A stretch of DNA of 28,060 nucleotides from Bacteroidia bacterium (GTDB lineage Bacteria; Bacteroidota; Bacteroidia; Flavobacteriales; Flavobacteriaceae), in the NCBI GenBank assembly GCA_030431085.1, contig JAUIJW010000005.1, forward strand, positions 1-28,060. The letters run 5' to 3'. Below are positions 1 to 7,003 of the stretch, piece after piece. The translations under genes and the position numbers were made by a program. Every line of letters starts with the position of its first letter. Within the stretch, counting starts at the first letter, position 1. The notes beneath the pieces were generated by a model. That model was not told where the DNA came from and ran no database searches. It saw nothing but the letters and a program-made list of their open reading frames with translations.

Positions 1-187
1 CAAGCCAGAGGACCATCCCGGTGAGCCAGACACACGTCAGGATCAGGGGCGCCTGGGCCAGGATGGCCTCCAGCAAGCTTGTTCCAGGTTCAGCTGCAGA
101 TGGTGCTGCAGCATCCGATAGGGCGAAAATTGGGGGGTCAATCGCCGCGACGATCGTTTCAGTGTCGACATCGACGCGGGCCGTAAA
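1..187. other. GC-rich segment foreign to the rest of the window (probable chimeric join)
   Basis: The first 180 bases are about 62% GC by hand count, against roughly one third GC just inside. On the minus strand the susD reading frame happens to stay open through this segment to base 2. It then encodes an Ala/Pro-rich stretch followed by a hydrophobic segment (LTCVWLTGMVLWL) that looks like a periplasmic loop plus transmembrane helix. This is loosely reminiscent of the N-terminal part of BlaR1/M56-type membrane proteins, but that identification is weak. It does not resemble the SusD sequence expected here. The simplest reading is a join to another organism's DNA at about base 185-192, made during assembly or amplification. 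Confidence 0.75.
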
Positions 188-547
188 CTCATTGGCTGGA
201 GTCCAAACTTGATTGTGTAAATCGTGTATGGTACCATCATTCCAAGCTATTATAGCTTGATCTGTAGTTAATTCTTGCATGTTATAATACAATCTAGTAT
301 AGTTAGAGAAGTTACCGTCAATACCTTGAATATCGGCATCATCAGAAGCTTGACCATTTACAGCCCAACCACCATAGATTTTGGCTAAAAACTGTTTGTA
401 GGCAGCCGGATCTTTAAACGTTTCAGATTCTGTTAAATCTGTTATGGGTTCTTTATCTAATTCACTTTCACATGAAGTGAAAAATAAACTAAGCACCATC
501 ATTACAATGCTTAAACCGTATATTGATTTATTTTTTATTATTTTCAT
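188..547 (-). CDS. susD: SusD-like starch-binding outer-membrane lipoprotein, N-terminal fragment
   Basis: This is the glycan-binding lipoprotein partner of SusC, which captures glucan at the cell surface and delivers it to the SusC channel. About 120 native residues are present. They begin with a hydrophobic signal ending FFTSC, where Cys26 is the lipidated residue, followed by an acidic tail (ESELDKE). The SusD-family starch-type core follows (AYKQFLAKIYGG, NMQELTTDQAIIAWNDGT, HNQVWTPANEF). The family normally continues into a helix resembling NAMYYRIFYQ, but here the sequence changes abruptly to GC-rich DNA, so the C-terminal two thirds are missing. The start is Met at 547-545; an ATG at 553 (MTMKII) is also possible. 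The gap to the susC stop is 11 or 5 bp, so the two are cotranscribed. The truncation looks like a contig artefact rather than a real pseudogene. Confidence 0.9.
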
Positions 548-558
548 TGTCATATCTT

Positions 559-3465
559 TTAAAAATTAAGATTGAATCCTACCAAAAACGTACGTGGTCT
601 AGGATATAGATTATTATCAATACCACCATCAATCTCTGGGTCAATCCCATCATAATCTGTAATGGTAAACACATTTTGTACTGTAGTATATAATCGTAAA
701 GTAGTGTTGCCTTCACTTAAATTTTGGAAATTATATCCTAAAACGATGTTATCCATTTTTAAGAATGAAGCTTCTTGCACATAATAATCAGACCAGTACT
801 GTACAGCCTTAAATCCTGTATCTAGCATAGATACATGGGCATTTCTTAAAGACCCTAAATCGCTTGTATTTCTTTGCGTACCATTAGATGAGGCTATATT
901 GTTATATACGTAATTACCAATATTAGATCTTAATGTAAAATTTAGATCAAAGTTCTTGTAATTCATATAAGAATTAAACCCTAATACATAATCTGGGTTT
1001 GGACTTCTAAAGATTCGTTTATCGCTATCTGTAATCATTCCATCACCATTTCTATCTACATACACACCTTCAATTGGTTTACCATTAGTATCATACACTT
1101 GTTGATATACTAGATAAGAAAATTGTTGTTCGCCAACTTTATGTGTTTGTACTGTATTACCAACACCTCCACTAATGCCTCCAACAGGTATCCCTGGTGA
1201 ACTTGGATCTTCTACTGCGTTTAATTTATTAATTGTATTATTTAAATAGGTGGCATTAAATCCAGCTTTCCATTGAAAATCTTCACTTTCCGCAATATCT
1301 GCGTTGATTGAAAATTCAACTCCATAGTTTTCTACATCACCTATATTAGTATATAATCTGTTGGTTAAATTAGACCCTGCAGGAGGTGATACATCACTTA
1401 ATATATCGCTGGCTGCTCTAGTAAAATACTCTATAGATCCTGTAATTCTATCATTAAGAAAACCATAATCTAAACCAATATTATAAGTCGCCGATGATTC
1501 CCATTTAATATCAGCATCATATCCCGCTGGACGGATGGTATTGTAATAGTCACTTCCAAACGGATACCTTACATCATCTTGACCTGGGGTATATACTGGC
1601 AAGTAAGGGAAGTCTTTTCCTATTTCTTGTTGTCCTGTTTCACCATATCCTAATCTTAGTTTTAAGGTAGACAAGGTTTCATTATCTACTAAAAATGCTT
1701 CTTCTGAAATGTTCCATGCCACTGCTGCTGAAAAGAAGTTACCCCAACGATTTTCTGGCGAAAATCTTGAAGAGCCATCTCTACGAAATGTGGCTGTAAC
1801 TAAATATCTGTTATCATAGCCATAAGTTACACGGGCCATGTATGATAATAACGCGTTGGTTGTTGCAAAAGGCTTACTGTTTACAAAACCATCACCGTTT
1901 TCATCTCTAAAGAAACTTTCTCTGTAAAAGTCTTGAAAGGATTGACCCAGCATGGCATCAATTTTATGTACATCATTAAATGTTCTTACATAGTTTAAAT
2001 AAACATCAGCCAATACGTTTCTTTTAAGCTCATCATAATACCCTATAGAACCTTGAGTATTAAATCCCGCAGCAGATTCTGGAGAGGTAAATTTCTCTCC
2101 TTTTTTATCAAAGTAGTCGAAACCAAAATTAGCCACTAAGCTTAATCCTTCTAAAAAATCGAACCTATAATCGAACTTGGCGTTACCAATAATTCTTCTT
2201 TCACTGGCATGATCACCTTTCATTTTCAATAATCCTAATGGATTTCTTGGGGCTAAACTATTTGGAGTTCCATCGGCATCTAACCATTCCCAAAAACCAC
2301 CGTAGTTGGCATTGCCACTGTATACCTCTTGAGTTGGGTCGAATGAAATGGCCGAACCTATGGCGCCTTGATCTGCATAATCATTACCTGTAAATGCTCC
2401 GCGGATATTAAAATCCATTTTTAACTTACTATCAAACAAATTTTGTCTAAGATTTAATGACAAACTTGTTCTGTTGAATTTTGAAGTTTTTAAGATCCCT
2501 TCTTGGTAAATATGGCCAATAGAAGCTCTATAAGATGTATTGTCGAAACCCTCTGCAATGGTTAAATTAGTATCATTACCAAAAGCTGTTTGGTAAATTT
2601 GGTCTTGCCAATCTGTATTAGCATTACCTAGTTTAGCTTTATCAGCATCTGTTCCAAAGGAATTGATTGCTGCTCTAAATTGGTCGGCAGATAATACATC
2701 TACTTTATCTGATGCATACCCTACAGAAAACTTGCTGTCTATACCCACATTAAAATCAGAATTCATTTTTCCAGATTTTGTTGTAATTAGTATAACTCCA
2801 TTGGTAGCTCTAGAACCATAAATGGCTGTAGCCGATGCGTCTTTTAAAACGCTAAAACTTTCTATATCGCTAGGATTAATTGTGTTTAAACCCGGGCCGC
2901 TTTGATCTACAGGCACCCCATCAATCACAATTAACGGATTGTTACTTGCGCTAAGCGAAGACACCCCTCCTCTAATTTTAATTTTACCACTTTCTCCTGG
3001 TTGACCACTTGGTGGTACCACATTCACCCCAGCAGTTTTACCTGTAATTAATTGTTCTGGTGAAGCAATTGCTCCAGCATTAAACTCTTTACTGGTTACA
3101 CTTTCAACAGCACCTGTGGCATCCTTTTTTGTAGTTTGACCATAACCGATTAACACAACTTCGGCCAAACTTTCCATTGCTTCTTCTAAGCCCACTTGCA
3201 TATTAGGTGACGCTTCTAATTCTAAATCTGCGTAACCTACAAATGAAAACACCAATATATTATTGGCCTCGGGCACTTCTAATTCAAAGTTCCCATCAAA
3301 ATCGGTAGCAGTACCTTTGGTTGTTCCTTTTACAACAACAGAAACTCCCGGTAATTCTTCTCCTGTCATTTTATCCGTTACTTTACCTTTGACTACTTCT
3401 TGTGCAGAAATTATCATAGGAAGTGCTAGAAAAACGCCTAGGATTAATTGTCTAAATCGTTTCAT
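559..3465 (-). CDS. susC: SusC/RagA-family TonB-dependent outer-membrane receptor (alpha-glucan type)
   Basis: This is an outer-membrane beta-barrel that imports maltooligosaccharides with energy from TonB/ExbBD, paired with the SusD encoded just downstream. The 968 residues begin with a signal peptide (about residues 1-22, ending IISAQ). A carboxypeptidase D regulatory-like beta-sandwich covers about 25-95 (VVKGKVTDKMTGEELPGVSV). The plug covers about 110-235 and carries the SusC/RagA signature (SVLKDASATAIYGSRATNGV). The rest is a 22-strand-type barrel ending in aromatic Phe (FLVGFNLNF), as expected for BAM-dependent folding. The length is normal for SusC (about 1000). The gene is divergent from the LacI regulator, and both a good promoter and a palindromic operator lie upstream. 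Assignment to alpha-glucan rests on the neighbouring enzymes and on the SusD sequence. Confidence 0.95.
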   Translation of the reverse strand: MKRFRQLILGVFLALPMIISAQEVVKGKVTDKMTGEELPGVSVVVKGTTKGTATDFDGNFELEVPEANNILVFSFVGYADLELEASPNMQVGLEEAMESLAEVVLIGYGQTTKKDATGAVESVTSKEFNAGAIASPEQLITGKTAGVNVVPPSGQPGESGKIKIRGGVSSLSASNNPLIVIDGVPVDQSGPGLNTINPSDIESFSVLKDASATAIYGSRATNGVILITTKSGKMNSDFNVGIDSKFSVGYASDKVDVLSADQFRAAINSFGTDADKAKLGNANTDWQDQIYQTAFGNDTNLTIAEGFDNTSYRASIGHIYQEGILKTSKFNRTSLSLNLRQNLFDSKLKMDFNIRGAFTGNDYADQGAIGSAISFDPTQEVYSGNANYGGFWEWLDADGTPNSLAPRNPLGLLKMKGDHASERRIIGNAKFDYRFDFLEGLSLVANFGFDYFDKKGEKFTSPESAAGFNTQGSIGYYDELKRNVLADVYLNYVRTFNDVHKIDAMLGQSFQDFYRESFFRDENGDGFVNSKPFATTNALLSYMARVTYGYDNRYLVTATFRRDGSSRFSPENRWGNFFSAAVAWNISEEAFLVDNETLSTLKLRLGYGETGQQEIGKDFPYLPVYTPGQDDVRYPFGSDYYNTIRPAGYDADIKWESSATYNIGLDYGFLNDRITGSIEYFTRAASDILSDVSPPAGSNLTNRLYTNIGDVENYGVEFSINADIAESEDFQWKAGFNATYLNNTINKLNAVEDPSSPGIPVGGISGGVGNTVQTHKVGEQQFSYLVYQQVYDTNGKPIEGVYVDRNGDGMITDSDKRIFRSPNPDYVLGFNSYMNYKNFDLNFTLRSNIGNYVYNNIASSNGTQRNTSDLGSLRNAHVSMLDTGFKAVQYWSDYYVQEASFLKMDNIVLGYNFQNLSEGNTTLRLYTTVQNVFTITDYDGIDPEIDGGIDNNLYPRPRTFLVGFNLNF

Positions 3466-3552
3466 AAATTGAATTTAAATTTGAGTTTTAATTTTTGGTA
3501 AAAAAACTTGCTTTTTTATACTATTTCACTTGGTGAAGTTATTGATTTAACA

Positions 3553-3580
3553 TAAACTTAACACCATCTTAAAATCACAA
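3553..3580 (-). promoter_or_regulatory. susC promoter (TTG / TAnnTTTG type)
   Basis: Read on the minus strand there is TTG (3580-3578), a 17-base spacer, then TAAGTTTA (3560-3553). This matches the Bacteroidota sigma-A-like consensus TTG-N17-23-TAnnTTTG at every defined base except the last. Transcription would start near 3546, giving a leader of about 80 nt before the susC ATG. Confidence 0.55.
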
Positions 3581-3587
3581 AAACACG

Positions 3588-3603
3588 ACGAAAACGTTTT
3601 CGT
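3588..3603. promoter_or_regulatory. LacI-family operator O1, perfect 16-bp palindrome
   Basis: The sequence ACGAAAACGTTTTCGT is a perfect inverted repeat with a central CG, the hallmark of LacI/PurR-family operators. It lies between susC and the divergent LacI gene. Its centre is about 50 bp upstream of the inferred susC start and just beyond the -33 TTG, a position more usual for activation than for simple repression. Confidence 0.8.
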
Positions 3604-3619
3604 GTTAATAACTTTTTGA

Positions 3620-3635
3620 ACTCTAACGTTTTCGT
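3620..3635. promoter_or_regulatory. Degenerate second operator O2
   Basis: ACTCTAACGTTTTCGT matches O1 at 13 of 16 positions. The right half-site is intact and the left half is degenerate. The centres of O1 and O2 are 32 bp apart, about three helical turns, so two regulator dimers could sit on the same face of the DNA. Confidence 0.6.
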
Positions 3636-3719
3636 AAACTGTATTTAATCTTAATTTTTTTATGATTTTGCCATTTTTTAGGCACTATAATTCTCAAATA
3701 CTCATTTTTTAACATTTAA

Positions 3720-3747
3720 TTGGCTCGGGTAAAATCGTGTATTTTTT
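3720..3747 (+). promoter_or_regulatory. Possible lacI promoter
   Basis: TTG at 3720-3722, a 17-base spacer, then TATTTTTT at 3740-3747 (TAnnTTTG except the last base). The implied start is near 3754, about 33 nt before the chosen ATG at 3787. The region is very AT-rich, so chance matches are likely. Confidence 0.35.
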
Positions 3748-3786
3748 CCTTATCAACAGATGTTTTTTAATCATTATATTTACAAA

Positions 3787-4815
3787 ATGAAAACAAAAAT
3801 TACTCTTAAAAAAATTGCTAAAGAATTTGACGTTTCTATTTCTACCGTTTCAAAAGCATTAAAAGACAGTCATGAAATTAGCGAAGAAGTAAGAGAAAAA
3901 ATTAAAGCTTTTGCGGCTTATTATCACTATAAGCCAAACAGCCTAGCTTTAAACTTAAGAAATCAAAAAACCAAAACTATTGGCGTAATCATTCCAGAAA
4001 TTGTACACCATTTTTTTGCTAAAGTTATTAGTGGTATAGAAAAAAAAGCAAATGAACAGGGTTATAATGTAATGATATGCTTATCTAACGAATCATACGA
4101 AAAAGAGGTGTTAAATATGGAAATGCTCTCCAAAGGTATTGTTGATGGTATTATCATTTCCGTGGCTAAAGAAACAGAAGCAAAAGATGATTATACGCAT
4201 TTTGAAGAATTAATCAGCGACGGCATTCCTATAGTCATGTTCGATCGTGTGGTGGAGAAAATTAAATGTAATAAAGTTATTGCAGATGATTTTGGTGGAG
4301 GATTTTTAGCCACAAAACACCTCATTGATGAGGGGTTCGATAAGATTGCCATTCTTACCACTCCAGACTATGTCACGGTAGGTAAAACTAGGATGGAGGG
4401 CTATATCAAAGCATTAGAAAATCACCAACTTAAGATTCAGAACGACTATATTATTAGAATTGATGAATATAGTGATGTTGCCCGCCAGATAGAAAAACTA
4501 CTCCAACAAGAAAACCCTCCAAATGGCATCTTTGCGGTGAATGAAATCTATGCCGCTACAGCCATTCAACTAGCACATAAAAAAGGTTTAAAGATTCCCG
4601 AAGATATTGCCATTATAGGGTTTACCGATGGTTTAATTTCTTCATTTACCTATCCTTCTCTAACTACCGTAGCACAGCATGGTCGTGCCATGGGTGAAAA
4701 GTGTTTCGACCTAATTCTTAACGAAGTAAACAATCAAGATACTCAATATCAACACCATACAGAAGTGATTGGTACAGATCTTAAAGTAAGAGAATCTACA
4801 AAAGTGTTAAAATAA
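3787..4815 (+). CDS. LacI/GalR-family transcriptional regulator of the alpha-glucan locus
   Basis: This is a sugar-responsive DNA-binding regulator of 342 residues. An N-terminal helix-turn-helix occupies about residues 4-25 (ITLKKIAKEFDVSISTVSKA), followed by the hinge (YKPNSLALNLR). A type-1 periplasmic-binding-protein-like effector domain runs from about 60 to the end (TKTIGVIIPEI, GIVDGIIIS, EDIAIIGFTDG). An upstream in-frame ATG at 3760 would add nine residues ahead of the conserved start, so Met at 3787 is preferred. Its probable target is the palindrome pair in front of susC. Many Bacteroides sus loci use the membrane regulator SusR, whereas marine flavobacteria commonly use a LacI protein here. 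The inducer is inferred to be maltose or a maltodextrin and is not shown by sequence. Confidence 0.93.
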   Translation: MKTKITLKKIAKEFDVSISTVSKALKDSHEISEEVREKIKAFAAYYHYKPNSLALNLRNQKTKTIGVIIPEIVHHFFAKVISGIEKKANEQGYNVMICLSNESYEKEVLNMEMLSKGIVDGIIISVAKETEAKDDYTHFEELISDGIPIVMFDRVVEKIKCNKVIADDFGGGFLATKHLIDEGFDKIAILTTPDYVTVGKTRMEGYIKALENHQLKIQNDYIIRIDEYSDVARQIEKLLQQENPPNGIFAVNEIYAATAIQLAHKKGLKIPEDIAIIGFTDGLISSFTYPSLTTVAQHGRAMGEKCFDLILNEVNNQDTQYQHHTEVIGTDLKVRESTKVLK

Positions 4816-4836
4816 TCTCATTTTAAATTTAATTTA

Positions 4837-4844
4837 TATCTTTG
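4837..4844 (+). promoter_or_regulatory. Possible -7 element for the MFS-led enzyme operon
   Basis: TATCTTTG is a full match to TAnnTTTG in the 168-bp gap between lacI and the transporter gene. No TTG at 17-23 bp upstream was found. If used, it would give a leader of about 130 nt. No copy of the susC-type operator is visible in this gap. Confidence 0.35.
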
Positions 4845-4983
4845 TAACCGATAGTTATTTCACACTTGCTATTTTTATACAACTTCACAAATAGTTAGGC
4901 ACTACATTCATTAGTTGCTTAACTGCAATACACATTTACATTTTAGCTAATGGCATTTTAATGCGATTAAAACAATTTTAGAA

Positions 4984-6336
4984 ATGGAGAAAAGACGTCT
5001 CAGTTTCTGGGAAATTTGGAATTTAAGTTTCGGATTTTTGGGAATTCAAATGGGGTTTGCTTTACAAAATGCAAATGCCAGCAGAGTATTACAAATTTTT
5101 GGCGCTGATGTTCATGAACTTTCGTGGTTTTGGATTGTGGCTCCATTAACGGGGTTAATTGTACAGCCCATTATTGGTTATTATAGTGATAAAACTTGGA
5201 CAAGATTAGGTCGTAGAAGACCCTTCTTTTTGATTGGTGCTATTTTGGCCTCAATAGGACTCGTACTAATGCCACAAGCGGATATGTTTACAGCATTTAT
5301 GCCTGCTCTATGGGTAGGTGCGGGAATGCTTATGATCATGGATGCCTCATTTAATATCGCTATGGAGCCCTTTAGAGCTTTAGTGGCTGACGTTTTACCA
5401 AGCGACCAAAGAACACTAGGGTTTAGTGTACAAACCATTTTAATTGGAATAGGAGCAGTAATAGGGTCATGGTTACCATATGTACTCACCAACTGGATTG
5501 GAATCTCAAACACCTCCACCTCTGGATCTGTACCACTTAACCTTACTCTATCTTTTATTATCGGAGCGTCGGTACTCATTATTAGTATTCTAGTAACAGT
5601 ATTTACCACCAAAGAATATTCTCCTGAAGAAGTAGCGTTAATCAATGCGAAAACAGAATCCACAACACCAGAAGTAGAAGAAAGTAGCCTTTTAAACATC
5701 TTTACAGATTTTAAAAATATGCCGACCACTATGCGACAATTAAGCTGGGTACAGTTTTTTTCATGGTTTGGCTTATTTGGCTTATGGGTTTTTGCAACTC
5801 CGGCCATTGCCCATCATATTTACAACTTACCTTTAGACGATAATCATAGTGAGGCATATCAAAATGCAGGTGACTGGGTAGGTGTATTATTCGGTATTTA
5901 TAATGCCGTTTCTGCGGTTTATGCCTTTTTTCTTCCGGCTTTAGCCTTAAAAATTGGACGAAAAAAAACACATGCTATTTCACTTGGTATTGGAGGGTTA
6001 GCTCTTTTGTTTATCTATTTCGCTCCTAATGAAAATTGGTTAATCTTATCCATGTTAGGTATTGGAATCGCTTGGGCAAGTATTTTAGCTATGCCTTATG
6101 CCATATTAGCCGGTTCAATACCTGCTAAAAAAATGGGTGTTTACATGGGTATTTTCAACTTTTTTATAGTAATCCCACAAATCATAAATGCTATAATTGG
6201 TGGCCCAATGGTAGAATATATTTACAAAGGCAACCCAGTGTTTGCTTTGGTTACAAGTGGTGTGTCGTTCCTTATTGCGGCTTTACTGGTGGCCCGTGTA
6301 AAAGATGTAGATGATCAAATATTAAAAAAAAGATAG
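4984..6336 (+). CDS. MFS sugar transporter, SLC45/maltose-type, inner membrane
   Basis: This is predicted to carry maltose or short maltodextrins from periplasm to cytoplasm, probably by proton symport. The 450 residues form about twelve hydrophobic segments in two halves, with a polar central loop at about 210-245 (EYSPEEVALINAK, TTPEVEESS). The N-terminal block (SFWEIWNLSFGFLGIQMGFA, NANASRVLQIFGA) and the loop 2-3 motif (YYSDKTWTRLGRRRPFF) are typical of the SLC45-like group found beside GH65 and PgmB in Bacteroidota. One base separates its stop from pgmB, pointing to translational coupling. The substrate is inferred from the adjacent maltose phosphorylase. Confidence 0.88.
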   Translation: MEKRRLSFWEIWNLSFGFLGIQMGFALQNANASRVLQIFGADVHELSWFWIVAPLTGLIVQPIIGYYSDKTWTRLGRRRPFFLIGAILASIGLVLMPQADMFTAFMPALWVGAGMLMIMDASFNIAMEPFRALVADVLPSDQRTLGFSVQTILIGIGAVIGSWLPYVLTNWIGISNTSTSGSVPLNLTLSFIIGASVLIISILVTVFTTKEYSPEEVALINAKTESTTPEVEESSLLNIFTDFKNMPTTMRQLSWVQFFSWFGLFGLWVFATPAIAHHIYNLPLDDNHSEAYQNAGDWVGVLFGIYNAVSAVYAFFLPALALKIGRKKTHAISLGIGGLALLFIYFAPNENWLILSMLGIGIAWASILAMPYAILAGSIPAKKMGVYMGIFNFFIVIPQIINAIIGGPMVEYIYKGNPVFALVTSGVSFLIAALLVARVKDVDDQILKKR

Positions 6337-6337
6337 C

Positions 6338-6991
6338 ATGACAAAAAAAGCATTTATATTCGATTTGGATGGTGTAATCGTTGATACGGCAAAATACCAT
6401 TACCTCGCATGGAAAAACTTGGCCAATTCTTTAGGTTTTGATTTTACACCCTCAAACAATGAATTACTCAAAGGTGTTAGCCGTGTAAGGTCATTAGATA
6501 TTTTACTTAGTATCGGAAAGATTAATCTTTCTCAAGAAGAAAAAGATAAACTTTTAGCTCAAAAAAACGAAGAATATTTAACCTATGTCAATCAGATGAC
6601 CTCTGATGAAATTCTACCTGGCATTACAGCTCTGCTATCTTACTTAGAAGGTCAACAAATAACTTTTTCACTTGGCTCAGCCAGTAAGAACGCCCCTCTA
6701 ATCTTAAAAAAAGTAGGGCTCTTCAATAAGTTTAGTGCTATTGTTGATGGTAATGATGTGAGCATGGCCAAACCAGATCCCGAAGTGTTTCTTTTGGCCG
6801 CCAAAAAGTTAAACAAATCTCCACAAGATTGTATCGTGGTGGAAGATGCCGCTGCAGGTGTACAAGCTGCAAAAAATGCTAAAATGATATGTGTTGGTAT
6901 TGGAGACTCAACCATTTTAAAAGATGCCGATTTTACCTTGGCAAGTACAGAAGAATTTACAATTGATTTTGCAAAAAAATTAATTGATTAA
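6338..6991 (+). CDS. pgmB: beta-phosphoglucomutase (HAD superfamily)
   Basis: This enzyme converts beta-D-glucose-1-phosphate, released by the GH65 phosphorylase encoded next, into glucose-6-phosphate in the cytoplasm. The 217 residues match the family's usual length. HAD motif I is FDLDGVIVDTA, with Asp9 the phosphorylated nucleophile and Asp11 the general acid/base. The helical cap follows (YHYLAWKNLA). Motif II is SLGSASKNA, motif III lysine lies in SMAKPDPEVF, and motif IV is CIVVEDAAAG, which binds magnesium. The order MFS-pgmB-GH65 with gaps of 1 and 12 bp is the classic phosphorolytic maltose module. Confidence 0.95.
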   Translation: MTKKAFIFDLDGVIVDTAKYHYLAWKNLANSLGFDFTPSNNELLKGVSRVRSLDILLSIGKINLSQEEKDKLLAQKNEEYLTYVNQMTSDEILPGITALLSYLEGQQITFSLGSASKNAPLILKKVGLFNKFSAIVDGNDVSMAKPDPEVFLLAAKKLNKSPQDCIVVEDAAAGVQAAKNAKMICVGIGDSTILKDADFTLASTEEFTIDFAKKLID

Positions 6992-7003
6992 AACATTACA
7001 AAA

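Noticed and set aside
21..240. Short open frames on both strands in the GC-rich left end
   Set aside because: High GC makes stops rare. Only the minus frame continuous with susD gives protein-like sequence, and even that lies across a probable join.
188..547. susD as a genuine pseudogene or fused receptor
   Set aside because: The break coincides with a sharp change in base composition at the window edge, which fits a sequence join better than decay or fusion.
3760..3786. Earlier ATG for the LacI regulator
   Set aside because: It adds nine residues (MFFNHYIYK) ahead of the family's normal N-terminus, which begins right at the helix-turn-helix.
5181..5807. Open frame of 208 codons on the minus strand inside the MFS gene
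   Set aside because: It is antisense to a clear transporter, has no recognisable motif and lacks a supported start.
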